Positions 50,729 through 61,603 are shown, numbered from the stretch's first letter. The stretch is 64,000 nucleotides of DNA from Flammula alnicola (GCA_015499995.1 JADNRV010000120.1:62001-126000), one strand, 5' to 3'. The notes: generated by a model from the letters alone, not told the origin. Program-made: numbers and translations.

Positions 50729-51041
50729 CATACCTCATACCCGTGAATATCCACAGTACATGTGTGAATCTAGTTTTATTTGTCCTAGCATATTGTTTGC
50801 GCTCAAAAGCATGTAACGCTTTATATCCACAGTACATACCAACACTGCCGACCAGTATCATGGGGGTGGTGGTTCTGGGTCATATGGGTACAAACGATCA
50901 CCATAGTCCATACTAATTATAAAATGCCTCTGTTCCATCAATTGCTTCTTCAAACCACCCTCTCTCTCAAGTCGGTATTGCTGGCCAATACCGCCCTCTT
51001 CACAAATTAAACTCCAAATCTTCAAATCGTCTGGGACGATA

Positions 51042-52389
51042 ATGAAGTTTCTCTACATCTCCACGCTCTTTTTCTTTCTCGTCTCTCTCGGTGCTGCCAT
51101 TCCCGTTCCAAGCTCTGGCTCCAATGATGGAAATGGCGACCAACCACCACGATTGGACAAAGGAAAAGGTCGGGCCGTCGATCCTCCCAGTCAGCCCCCA
51201 AGTCGGCCAAACACACCCACTCCCGAGCACGACCCCACCGTACCCCTACCTGGACGTACTAAGAAATACACCCACCTGAACACCCACTCGAATACGCCCG
51301 TGGTGACCATGTATTATGGGGACAACCATTTGCCTGAACACATGGGCCATTTGCAGCGGAATCAGGCCGAGTTTCCTCACAACCGCAATCCGCTGCCGCT
51401 CGCAGCGAAGGGTGACAATAACAGGCGTAAGGCCTTGCATAACATTCCGGGCGCGAGTCCCCACCCTGTTACCGGATTGCGTAGGGTAAGAGACGAGAAG
51501 ATGCCCAATATGTTGCATAACCCGCATCATGCGACCTCTACCACTGTCGAGTATCTTGACAGGAAAGAATCACGTACGTAAATGTACGAACACTTCAGAT
51601 GACAAGGTGCTAATATTTATTCGGACAGAGAGGGAAGGTGGTCGCTTGACTGGGTTCAAGAACGCGATCACCGAAGCAGGCCCGAATGCCCGAGGACAAT
51701 TACGGGCCAATCCAGGTTTGCTCTCTCTCCATCCTGATCAACGACGTGGCCACGAGGCGCCCGCACGACTGAACACCCAAACTCTTGCCGATGGTTCCCC
51801 CTTCAAAAAACCCCCTCCTGACAAGGGGGTTCCCACCTGGCCTCGAAAACGTCGGCCCACAAAAAAGCCAGTACAGGTCAGCGGCAGCAACTTCAGACCA
51901 GGACATGTGGTGCCTGCGGGACATATCTGGAAACCGTCGACTGGGAAATCTAGGGCTTCGCACTTTGGCGCACCTGGTCACCTTCAGGAGGCCGAGCATA
52001 GGTATCCACCTCGCCCGCAGAATCACAAGCACTACATGAAGCAGCTCAATGAGAAGAAAGACGCAGAAGCCAAGTACAAGAAGGCAGCGTCCGAGTCGCA
52101 CAAGGTTCCTTCGAAACACCTTCCAAAGCAGACACCGAACCTTAAGAAGTTCGAGAAAAAGGTCGGTCCTGCGAGGCACGGTAATGGTGCAGGAAGGGCG
52201 CACGAAGCTCCTGCCCGCATGCAGACGCACGTCAATCATCCTCCTCCTCCTCCGCATAGTGCGCCTCCGACGAGACCACCCAGTCGTCATGAACATCAGT
52301 TGAGACCTTCTAGCCCTCAGCCACCTTCAAGGCCACATAGTCCGCCACACGGTTCTGGCTCCAAGCCAGGAGCATCAAAGAGAAAGTGA
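51042..52389 (+). CDS. Gene C, copy 1: secreted basic, proline-rich protein, unknown function
   Basis: Two exons, 51042-51573 and 51629-52389, join in phase to 430 residues. The N-terminus MKFLYISTLFFFLVSLGAAI is a clear signal peptide with likely cleavage after GAA. The mature protein starts with a Pro/Asp-rich linker, then a middle block with HMGHLQRNQAEFPHNRNPLP and AAKGDNNRRKALHNI. After the intron come REGGRLTGFKNAITEAGPNA, GSNFRPGHVVPAGHIWKPST and a lysine-rich helix (YMKQLNEKKDAEAKYKKAAS). The last 70 residues are Pro/His/Ser-rich and end SKPGASKRK. No cysteine pairs, GPI signal or membrane segment was seen. Secreted, strongly basic, single-intron genes in a duplicated repeat-rich zone are often lineage-specific or effector-like, but that is inference. 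A broken paralog lies at 57,879. Confidence 0.8.
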
Positions 52390-53010
52390 TTCCAGACTAC
52401 AGTTAGCCAGACGTTCCTCCGTGGTAGACAGTCATTTTCAGTGTGATCGTAGTTGTAGATTGCGGATTTCCAGAGAATTGTAACGCGGAGATTCTTCCAG
52501 AAGGGTTGTCTGAGTTTGATACTTCCAACCTTGTCTCGTCGTGGAGTAATGAGTAAATTAGCTGATCGTCAGTCGCCGTCGTGGTCAAGACCGCCTTCAA
52601 GTTCGAATTCCATCAACCCCACCACTCGACACCCAATCAATACTGTTCCCCACTCCCAGGGAGGTACCCCCTGGTCCCAGTCTTACCCCCACCAGTGCCA
52701 TACATCTGCTGCCCCTCACCCCCCAACAAGACTCGGCACATTCCCGTCCTTAAACCCCGGATACGGGTGCTGCCCGTATGAATTACTCGACGCACTAACC
52801 GACAACTGGTAGGCAGAGGCGGCGGCATGGGATACCTCTCTGACGCTGGAGCAGTCCAATCTGACCGGACTCGGGATAGCAGAGGCTCGGATACGCATCG
52901 AGCAGGCAGTGCGGTGTCGCGTCGCACGCAATGGCAAGAGGCAAGCGAAGACGGTTCGTCTACGAATGCGGAAGGTGTTTACAACAGGACATGCACAGCC
53001 ACGATACTAT
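52390..53010. other. Short intergenic interval 3' of gene C1
   Basis: About 620 bp between the C1 stop and the end of the CHS7 fragment. Open frames are short and on both strands; none has a domain or splice support. Confidence 0.5.
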
Positions 53011-53515
53011 CTAATCTAATCTAGCCGAGGACTGCCAGACCTCACTACTACAACGCTGCGTCTCATCGTAGTCTGCAGAGGGCGCGAGGAGCGGGCCTTT
53101 GACTTCCCAGATGGCCGCTTTGGAGCCGACGGAGAATTCGAGTCTTCGCGCTGTTGGGTGGGAGGATGGTGTAAGTATATGCGTGTGTTGGGTTGGATGA
53201 AAGGAAGGAAGGAAGGAATGGGAATGACGGGAATGGATGAGAATTGGGAACATATCACGCAAATATATGTGTAAATATATGCGCAATTGTGTATAGGCGG
53301 CAAGAGCAACCAAAAAGAAAAGGAACACAGACAGAAGAAACGCGCACCGTAATATCATCCCAATACTTATAAACCATCATAACGCTCAACAGCACACAGA
53401 GCGTAAAGAAGAACAGCCCATCAATATAGTGCTTAATCGCATCGCAAATTGTCACTAACCTGGCGGCCCGAGAAGAACACCGTGCCGAAGGTAATGTCCC
53501 CGATTGGCCAAGCAC
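53011..53515 (-). pseudogene. CHS7: C-terminal fragment of CHS7 (chitin synthase export chaperone)
   Basis: Chs7 is the ER membrane chaperone for export of chitin synthase III. Only its end is present: [13 protein letters not shown], then [20 protein letters not shown] with [15 protein letters not shown], an intron (GTGCGC to CAACAG) and REDLEFSVGSKAAIWEVKGP if one base missing at 53,140-53,144 is allowed. This matches the Chs7 ending (ICEGFKHYLDGLFF ... MMVYKTWD ... DDLEF in yeast). Two one-base frame changes (53,467-53,469 and 53,140-53,144) and an apparently shortened segment before ICDAIKHY disrupt it. The gene is cut off upstream exactly where cassette copy 2 begins at about 53,519, so the breakpoint of that duplication removed the rest. 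Confidence 0.75.
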
Positions 53516-53841
53516 TGTCTAATCGTGCACAAACCTCGAGCCTATTGCTGGTGGATACGAGGGCAATGTGTTGAGGACTGGTGGATTCGCGATGAAATAA
53601 TGATATCTCCAATTACGCTACTACACCAGACTCGGCCTACTGATATGCATGCATGCTCCGAGTCCTCATACTGGCTCCACTAATTTATTGTATAATTTAT
53701 ACATTTACACCATTCCCAAGGCGGACAAATCGTTACGCATCGCCCGAATCGCTGGATGCCAGAATTTCGGGGAGAACAGATGAGCGAAGGTTATACAGAG
53801 CGGAATTCGCAGCTGCGCTGGCATCCCAAAGACACACCGAC

Positions 53842-54479
53842 TTACCCTATGACAACGTCAGCGTCGATGCGCGTTTTACCATTTCTGCCACAAGAAATCA
53901 CCATCGCATTCGGAGCAAAGATCCTTCGAAGCTCGCCGCGCGTTTTCACCCGCTCCGGCACGCGAGAAAATTCAGCAGGGATAGGAATGGCATCAAGTTC
54001 CTTAGAGGTGTAAGCGCGCTCGTGCAGGTCTGCAAAGCAGCAGATAAATCTGTGCATGCTATTATCACTATCGTGATAGCGCACAACGCTGGCGGGGTTA
54101 TGCGTTTCGGATTCGATGTCTTGCAAGAGAGCTTTGATAGAGTGAGGAGTATTCTGGGACTGGAAGATGTCCAAAGCATCGTTTTCTAGCTCATAGCCAA
54201 TAAAGATGACGGGCGTCGGGGAAGCCACCCATTGTTTAAGTAGGAGACAAAGGGAATTTGATGTCTTACCGGAAGTCTTATGAGTTTCAAAGTGCGCGGA
54301 ACGCTGTCCGTCAATTTACGGCATCTCCGGCATCCAAAGACTTTTAGTCGTCGTCGCGCCATGACGTTACGACTTACTCCTCGTTGCCCTCCACTGCTAG
54401 CTCTAGTATTTAGTAGTATCATTGCCGCACGACGGGTTATCTGAAACAGCCGAGGGACCCCATCATCATAGTACCACAA
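53842..54479 (-). pseudogene. Gene A, copy 2: unknown protein, better preserved but probably defective
   Basis: From the TSGKTSNSLCLLLKQWVASP segment through TPVIFIGYELENDALDIFQS, HSIKALLQDIESETHNPASV and ERVKTRGELRRIFAPNAMV the frame is continuous for about 150 residues, ending ADVVIG at a GTAAGT that may be a donor rather than a stop. Upstream, SLWYYDDGVPRLFQITRRAA is linked by a GTAAGT intron. No start codon in frame was found because of the deletion at about 54,515, so the copy is probably not functional. The opposite strand also has a 178-codon open frame (53,653-54,189), rejected because substitutions between copies favour the minus frame. Confidence 0.5.
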
Positions 54480-54695
54480 GCTGGGGAGGACGAGATCAAC
54501 AGAGAAGAGGAGTCCATTCGAGAGCGTTAGGATGGAGGTTGAACGTTGAACGTTGAGGGGACAGAGAAGGGGTTTATATGCGACGTTTTTTTCTTCTTTT
54601 TAAATACTCCCTTTCCTCCCCTTGGACGGAATTTTTTTAATACCTATTGAACTTACTTACAGGATCGCCGAAAATTGTAACACAAGTTCGCTCAA

Positions 54696-55361
54696 TTACC
54701 AGTTACTGAAGTCTCTCCATCCCTGATCAAGCTTGACCTCTCCGTCTTCGATATACAACCCTCCATCCATTGCCAGCTTCAAATTCTCCTTCGTCATCGT
54801 CACCCCGCTTCTCATGAAGCTCCCCATCAAGCCCTCCTCGATCGACTCCCCTTGAATATCGCACGCCACGGCATTCACCAGCGCAACGTCAAATGTACAG
54901 CGCAGCGAGTGTATTTCTCCCGGAGCAGAATCTTGCGTGCAGACGAAAATACAACTGTCGTCCTCTGCGCTCTCGCCGTCGAGCACCAGGAAGCAGTACG
55001 GCATATATCCTGTCAGGCGTGGCTGGGTGATATTTGCTTCGAACCAATCTCGCACTTGCTGGAGAGTGTGTCCGAGGAAGGCGGTAGGCGATGAGGTGAT
55101 AGGGGGAGAAGATCCCTTGGTGATGGTGGTGATATCTTTGCTATCGATGAAGACGATTATGTCGGATACGTTTGCATTGTCGTTTGGCTCATTAAATTCC
55201 GAAACATATTCTTCCGTGCGATGTAAGAGGAGGTTTAGGGTCTATAGGGTAAAGATTAAGAAAATTAGCACTTTAAAGTGGACTAATGGTCACATTTGGC
55301 TTACACTGGTGGGGATATCAGCGGTGCAGAACACTGGGCATCGAGTTCCTCCGTCGTCCAT
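54696..55361 (-). CDS. Gene B, copy 2: 200-residue protein, unknown function
   Basis: Exons 55305-55361 and 54696-55241, same structure and length as copy 1, no frame break. It opens MDDGGTRCPVFCTADIPTS and ends KLDQGWRDFSNW. Relative to copy 1 the differences include QQVRDWFEANITQPRLTG versus QQVGDWFNANITQPCLTG and FVCTQ versus FVGTQ, so many of the few differences are amino-acid changes. Flanked by decayed A2 on its 3' side and by unrelated DNA instead of gene C on its 5' side; the upstream 200 bp of promoter sequence are retained. Confidence 0.75.
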
Positions 55362-55739
55362 GGGGCCGAGAGATGAAAAAATTGAATGGAACGAAGAAGA
55401 GAAAAACCCTGATCTTTTCTTGGGAACGGGTACAGATGGAGATCAATAATAAGGCGAGACGTGATCACTCTATTCACAGCCAGAATTCGATAAGTATCAG
55501 TGTTGGCATGTATTGTGGATATCCACAGGTATGTCCACACACCCACGAAAATGTGCACACCTGTCACGGAGCCAGGGACGTGCCTACTCTCTCCGCAGAA
55601 AGCACAGTCACGACGCGACAAAACGATACCTCAGACAAACACATACCGTGTCCGTGCTTCTATCCTCAATATCCATTTTCCACCGTGCTTTTGCGGGAAG
55701 TGGTTGTACAGTGCAATCCAAGGCCTCCGAGGTGAGGTC

Positions 55740-56324
55740 CCGTCAGCGATGGGGCAAAGCGTAGAAGAACCGTATTATCTGTTCGTCGTGAATTTGGAAC
55801 GACAATTTAGTTCTTGTCGAGAAATAGTCTCGATGTTACAACCTTGATGGTCTTTTCGTTATATGGAGGCATTGCGGAACATCGAGGACGATGTCGAGAG
55901 TCGAGACACGAGTCTAGCCATACACCTGTTACGGTTGCTATACCGTGAGATCCCCAAAGTTGCATATTTTGACACTCCGCCTGATCGCCGCACCTCAGCG
56001 GATAAAGTGACCTTACGCGTTTGCACGGTTGTTGATTCTGATTCTCTGATTCAACGAAATCTCATCGAGGTCAATCATCTTCATCTCTTTCAATCCTCCC
56101 TCTTTCTGAGCAAGTTGCGAACCTCATAGCTCATGTCTCCTTTTTCAGGAGCATGTTTGAGTAATCCCGAAGGTTTGCAACTTGCACGCGAGCTCTTACA
56201 CCCTCAAATTCCTCACGATGTACGTGACTATGTACTGGAAGGTATCTGCAAAGCAATCGACGTAATGATGGAGGTGGATAGGGATCGGGTAGGAATGGAG
56301 AGGACTGAAGAAAAGGGATATTAA
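55740..56324 (+). pseudogene. Single-frame coding remnant of unknown family
   Basis: One frame stays protein-like over 585 bp but is interrupted by TGA at 55,845 and TAG at 56,127. Readable stretches are MGQSVEEPYYLFVVNLERQF, MEALRNIEDDVESRDTSLAI, LLRLLYREIPKVAYFDTPPD and GLQLARELLHPQIPHDVRDY followed by VLEGICKAIDVMMEVDRDR. A possible intron (GTCAATC to TTTTTCAG, about 56,070-56,150) does not restore the frame cleanly. The helical composition suggests a repeat-type scaffold, but I do not recognise it. It lies between cassette copies 2 and 3. Confidence 0.4.
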
Positions 56325-56799
56325 GATGAGGAACATAATGAAAGCTGTCTAGCTGGCGTTTTGGGGTGGTCTTTGGTGGAAATTCGGGCCTGTATAATTC
56401 TCTGGTTCAGTCTGAAATTTGAATACATTTGTCTATATTGTAGGATTGTATGAAAAGTACTATCACCGACCTGCTGGAATGTGCTACGATTACTTATCCC
56501 CCCCGACGCGGTAATATTATCTTCGATTAGTTGGGTAAGCAGCATGCGAGCGGCCATCAATCGGAGTATGGAAAATAGGAACTTTAGGGACCTCACGGTA
56601 TGGCAACCGTAACAGGTTCCAGGTGTTATATCCGTGAACGTCAGCTTGCTACTTCAACAACGGATCATGTGACGACTGGCTGGCGAGGCTAACACGAGTC
56701 GTCGACGGCACAAACTCAGGCACGTGATCGAAGACGCGTCCAATTCGGCACTGCGAAAACGCGGCGGTCAGCCCAACTTGGAGCTCAACCAACACATAT
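56325..56799. other. Short interval between coding remnant and cassette copy 3
   Basis: No gene seen. A run of eight C-rich bases and mixed composition only; similarity to cassette copies begins at about 56,800. Confidence 0.45.
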
Positions 56800-58345
56800 C
56801 CTACAGGATCGCGGAAAATTGTAGCACGACACAAGTTCGCTCAATTACCAGTTTCTGAAGTCTCTCCATCCCTGATCAAGCTTGACCTCTCCATCTTCGA
56901 TATACAACCCTCCATCCATTGCCAGCTTCAAATTTTCCTTCGTCATGGTCACCCCGCTTCTCATGAAGCTCCCCATCAAGCCCTCCTCGATCGACTCCCC
57001 TTGAATATCGCACGCCACGGCATTCACCAGCGCAACGTCAAATTCACAGCGCAGCGAGTGTATTTCTCCCGGAGCAGAATCTTGCATGCAGACGAAAATA
57101 CAACTGTTATCCTCTGCGCTCTCGCTGTCGAGCACCAGGAAGCAGTACGGCATGTATCCATTCCGGCATGGCTGGGTGATATTTGCGTCGAACCAATCTC
57201 GCACTTGCTGGAGAGTGTGTCCGAGGAAGGTGGTAGGTGATGAGGTGATAGGGGGAGAAGATCCCTTGGTGATGGTGGTGATATCTTTGCTATCGATGAA
57301 GACGATCACGTCGGATACGTGTGAGGTGTAGTTTGGCGAATTAAATTCCGAAAGATATTCTTCCGTGCGATGTAAGAGGACGTTTAGGGTCTATAGAGTA
57401 AAGATTAAGAAAATTAGCACTTTAAAGTGGACAAATGGTCACATTTGGCTTACGTTGGTGGGGATATCAGTGGTGCAGAATACTGGGCATCGAGTTTTTC
57501 CGTCGTCCATGGCGCCGAGAGGTGAAAAATTGGAATGGAACGAAGAAAACAACGCCTGATCTTTTCTTGCGAACGGGCACAGATGGAGATCAATAATAAG
57601 GCGATGCGTGATCACTCTATCCACAGCTGGAACTCGATAAGTATCAGTGTGGGCCCACCCGTGGATATCCACAGTACATGCCAACACTGGCGAACAGTAT
57701 CATGTTGAGGGTGGCGGTTCTGGGTCATATGGGTACAAACGATCACCAATATTCTGTACCAACTATAAAATGCCTCTGTTCCGTCAATTGCTCCTTCAAA
57801 CCACCCTCTCTCAAGTCGGTATTGCTACCGCCCTCTTCACAAAGTAAAATCCAAATCTTCAAATCGTCTGGGACGCTAATGATGTTCCTTCACATCTCCA
57901 CACTCTTTTTCTTCCTCGTCTCTCTCGGTGCTGCCATTCCCGTTCCAATTTAAAGCCCTGGCTCCAACGATGGAAATGGCAACCAACCACCACGATTGGA
58001 CAAAGGAAAGGGGTGGGCCGTCGACCCTCCCAGTCAGCCCTCAAGTCGGCCAAACACACCCACTCCCGAGCATGCCCCAAAGTACCTCTGCCTGGATGTA
58101 CTGGCATACACATCGACCCGAATATGCAGATGGTGATCATGCATTACGGGGACGACAAGTTGCACGAACACGTGGGCCATTTGCAGCGGAATCAGGCCAA
58201 GTTCCCTCACAACCGCAATCCGCTGCCGCTCGCAGCTAAAAATGACAATAACAGGCGTAACGCCTTGCGTAACGTTCAGTCCGCGGGTCGCCACCCCGGA
58301 TTGCCTAGGGTAAAAGATGAGAAGCTGCTCAATATGTTGCATAAC
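56800..58345. repeat. Cassette copy 3 (B3 and C3 remnant), segmental duplication
   Basis: Similarity to copy 1 starts at the ACAGGATCGC(C/G)GAAAATTG motif near 56,812, runs through B3, skips most of the B-C spacer (including the palindrome and the 50,640-50,760 inverted repeat) and resumes through C until about 58,345, where it stops inside the former first exon of gene C. Gene A is absent. Confidence 0.88.
56845..57510 (-). CDS. Gene B, copy 3: 200-residue protein, unknown function
   Basis: Exons 57454-57510 and 56845-57390 give the same length and splice pattern as copies 1 and 2. It opens MDDGKTRCPVFCTTDIPTN and ends KLDQGWRDFRNW. Specific changes include LDSESAEDNSCIFVCMQ and SLRCEFDVALVNAVACDIQG. 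It is the third intact version, and here only about 370 bp separate it from the remnant of gene C, so the original divergent promoter has been shortened. Confidence 0.75.
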
Positions 58346-58444
58346 TCGCGACCTCTAGCACTGTCGCGTCAGTGTACCTGGGAATCGTCGTTCCCTGTAG
58401 ACGCGCCAACTTTGCATAGGCATGTACCTCTGTCCAAGCCATAA
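57879..58444 (+). pseudogene. Gene C, copy 3: truncated secreted-protein remnant
   Basis: The signal peptide (FLHISTLFFFLVSLGAAIPV) is kept, but a 6-bp insertion directly after it introduces TAA. Further on, a frame change near the EHAPK(V)PLPG segment and loss of everything after the first exon follow, although GHLQRNQAKFPHNRNPLPLA is still readable in another frame. It is paralogous to C1 (51,042). Confidence 0.88.
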
Positions 58445-59656
58445 GCTTGTCGGTATACCTAAGCAAATTCGCTGACATGGGATTCGGTTGAGAGGAAAAG
58501 ACACCACCGACGTCGGGATTATCGTAGTCGACATCCTAGGATGTCAAAGGAAACAAGGCCGGAACGAAGATATTGAGAACGACGTCACGTCGTTAAGCGT
58601 CCCTGATGGCAAAGACCACTTACACTCTTCAACATGTAATGAACGTGAAGCGTGTGGCTCGGCGGAGCCGTCGGAGACACTGCAAGGCGTACGTGTCGTA
58701 GCGATACTCGTTGTCTGGGTGTCTCGGGCCAATGTGTAGGGGATTTCACGCGGTGGGCCAGGCGAAACGTACATCATCCATCGCTGCATCATCTGACTTG
58801 ACGCGCGAATTTCAGAATCATTGCGGTGGTTCCAAGCAGTGGTGGCATGACCTTCTTGACCCAGTCAAAAAGGTCAGACCCAATTCGAGGTCAGACCCAG
58901 TGGTGTCTTGACCTTCTTGACCGGGTCAAGAAGGTCAGGCCAGATTTCGGGTCAAATCATTTTGACTCGGTCAGGCCCTAGGTCAATGGAGGTCAAAGGG
59001 GTCAAAATCACGTGTAGGCCTACAGCCGCGACATCTTTTTAATTCGCAAAGTTATAATGAGACGGAAAGATATATCCTACTGGGTGTCGTGTCGCGGGTT
59101 TCATTGCTTCGAAGTATAGAAAAATAGGGCTTTAATGAGTTTTTCGTCTGTATATTTCTTTCAAGTAAAATCCCCCAAGTTGCTACGCATCTCATAATGA
59201 CTCTCGGAGTTATTCAACTTTATGATTCGCCCAGAGGAAGGTCTGGAGTTTCATTGGCCAGGAAGTAAAAAGAACCTCGAAGAGGAGCTGCGAGCGCATG
59301 AGAGTGTTTTTGGTGGAAACTCTGCGTCGACGGCAACGTCGTCTCGTGTCAACTGATCTCAGATTCTCGTCTTAAAACTTCTTACATCTTGATGTTTTTT
59401 GGTGTTCATTTGGTCGCTTATTTCACATTTATTCCTTCAGAGCACTCATATTCTTGGCAGCTACAATAATTAATTGATATATCTTGAAATGAATGAGCTG
59501 AACTGATTGAGCTGACTGACAAGAACAGAACGGGCGATGGGCAGGTCAGCCGGCATTCGGAAGCTCGTATGCCGGTTTCCCATGACCCCTTCTTGACCGG
59601 GTCTGGATTTTTATGGGGTCAAAATGCTTCTTTTGACCCGACATCAGGAAAAACAC
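58445..59656. other. Repeat-rich intergenic stretch
   Basis: No gene supportable. GGTCA-rich palindromic segments are at 58,848-59,015 and 59,580-59,645; the DNA between is AT-rich and featureless. Confidence 0.5.
58848..59015. repeat. GGTCA-rich segment with a perfect palindrome
   Basis: At least nine GGTCA or TGACC cores in 168 bp. A perfect inverted repeat TGACCTTCTTGAC / GTCAAGAAGGTCA with a 3-nt centre lies near 58,909-58,937. A related CATGACCCCTTCTTGACCGG occurs near 59,580 in direct orientation. Confidence 0.75.
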
Positions 59657-60026
59657 TTTTGCCCCAGGTCACCCCAGGAAAACTGGGCTGGAAGACATAC
59701 TATAATGTGCTATGAGGACGTCCTGGGGCACCCTGGGATACTCCTATGACACCACTTTTGGACCTATGATAACTTAGTTAAGATCAAGTTTCCCAGGCTG
59801 TCGTAAGCCATCCCAGAGCAACTTGTGTCAACCTAGCAACACAAGTCCTGGTTTACACACATCCTAGGTTGCATATTACTTGCATTGGGCCAACAATTCA
59901 GGAACAAATTCAACTTGCACAAAATATATGAAATGTAATTAATTAGATTGATACACATAGATTCCGAATACAATATAGGTATAAGAAAATTACATGATGT
60001 ATGTAAGAGATGCCTGGGTAGTCGTC

Positions 60027-60150
60027 GATGCACCCGCGGCATTGTGGGCTCGTCGCCAATGCACCTGTGGTGTTGTGGGGTCATTGTCGATGCCCCCGCA
60101 GCATCGTGGATTTGTCGTCGATGCAACCGCGGCATCGTGAGGTCGTCGTC
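60027..60150. repeat. 31-bp minisatellite, four units
   Basis: Units begin at 60,027, 60,058, 60,089 and 60,120 with the consensus GATGCACCCGCGGCATCGTG followed by GGTCGTCGTC. Degenerate shorter units continue to about 60,235, and related GTCGATGCACCCGC units recur at 61,000-61,250, so the two blocks are probably one array separated by other sequence. Confidence 0.85.
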
Positions 60151-61290
60151 GATGCCCCCATCATTGTACCTGCGGTGTCGATGCACCTGCCATTGCGGCA
60201 TCGTCGATGCACCCGCCGTCGTGGAATTGTCGTTGCAGCGGCGGCGGCATCATCCTTTTGTCACCCCCTTGTCACCGCGTCCGCTCGCCTCGCTGCGTCG
60301 CAATCACCCTGCTATGCCCATCTCGCACCTTGAGTTGTTGCACCTGCCGGGTGGCGCTTGGTCACTAAACGCCCATGGTCGATGGTGGGTGGTGGCCAGG
60401 ACAAAAAGTGAACGTAAGAAGAGACGACGGACGGCGTCGTCTCCTCTTTCGGCCTGTAGGTGGCAGGGTGGTTGTCCTCGTTGTATCGAAGCAGCAGCAA
60501 CAGCGCTGCTGTGGTCGTCGTCAAACCAGGGCGGCAGTGGCGATTGCTGCTGCTGCCACTCCTCTTCATTGTCGTATCGTAGGAGCCGGCGGCCGGTTGT
60601 GCTTGTCGTGATATCGAAGCAGCATTGGGTCGAGGAAGGTTCGGGCTGGGAAGTGAGCGCCGTCTCACAAGAGCGGCTGGGGAGAGAGGTCCGTGGTGGT
60701 GAGGAAGTCGGAGGGGGTGAAGCTTCAGCACTGGGTGAGGATGCCGCAGAGAGAGGAGGCAAAGGGCCACCAGGACCGTAGCGCAGGTCGGGAATGTAGT
60801 ATGGCCGAAGCTGACGGTGGGGAGGCCGATGGGGTCTGGCTTGGGGCTTGCGACGAAGCTTTCGAATTGCTGGATCAGCGAGACGGTGGAGGAGGATGCG
60901 CTGGTCGCGCTGGTGCTAGCAGCCGAGTCGGTTGCACTGGGGTCGACGGCGCCGGCGGAGCTCGAGGCGGTGTCTACGCAGGGTGGTGGTGGTCGAGGCG
61001 ATGCACCCGCTGTTGCGGCGCCGTCGTTGTTGTACCCGCGGCGTCGTGGGGTCATCGTAGATGTACCCGCAGCTGCGGCGTCATTGTTGTTGTACCCGGG
61101 GCATCGTCGTCGATGCACCCACAGCTACATCATCATCGTCGTTGTACCCGCAGCGTCGCGGCGGTGTCCTCGATGCACCAGCGGGTGCACCTGCCATCGC
61201 GGCGTCGTCGATGCACCCGCCGTCGCGGGTTCGTCGTTGCGGCGGCGGCGGTGTCATTCTGCTATCCGCGCCCGCCCCTTTGTTGTCACC

Positions 61291-61379
61291 TCGCCTCGCT
61301 GTACCCGCCTCGCCTCGCTGTACCCGCCTCGCCTCGCTGTACCTGCCTCGCCTCGCTGTACCTGCCTCGCCTCGCTGCT
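61291..61379. repeat. 19-bp tandem repeat (TCGCCTCGCTGTACCYGCC)
   Basis: Four full units starting at 61,291, 61,310, 61,329 and 61,348 and a divergent fifth. The third and fourth share a C-to-T change, indicating stepwise duplication. Confidence 0.9.
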
Positions 61380-61603
61380 CTGGCCTCGTGTTGCTGCGCC
61401 TGCCCACCTCGCCAGCGGTGTCGTTGCTATGTGTCATCGCGGTCGCTTGTCGTCGTAGTCGGTCACCATCGCGATTAGATTCGAGGGCAACTGGCGGAGC
61501 CAAAACGTGTGAAGGTCGTGGGAGGGCAGGCAATGGAGAGTGGGCGGAGGATGAAGATAATGGGGTGATAGCCGTGGTGGTGTTATCGTGAGGTCCCAAG
61601 CAC

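Larger units (their letters stand above)
53519..55567. repeat. Cassette copy 2 (A2-B2), segmental duplication
   Basis: Collinear with 48,030-50,660. It lacks the palindromic insertion and has a deletion of about 190 bp upstream of A2. The right boundary lies just after the ACACCTGTCAC motif near 55,567, where similarity to copy 1 stops. No gene C follows. Confidence 0.9.

Noticed and set aside
53653..54189. 178-codon plus-strand open frame over gene A2
   Set aside because: Substitutions between the two cassette copies are largely synonymous on the minus strand and change residues on the plus strand; copy 1 also has a stop in the plus frame.
48350..54480. P-loop NTPase call for gene A
   Set aside because: The SGKTS stretch lacks the conserved glycine five residues upstream, and no Walker B or REase-like motif was seen; left as unknown.
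55301..55621. 106-codon minus-strand frame upstream of B2 as an N-terminal extension
   Set aside because: It is in a different frame from the B exon 1 codons, and B1 and B3 start cleanly at the MDDG methionine.
60027..61480. Long overlapping open frames on both strands (up to 277 codons)
   Set aside because: They are produced by GC-rich minisatellite DNA whose periods avoid stop codons; the translations are repeats of PAASW/MHPR-like units.
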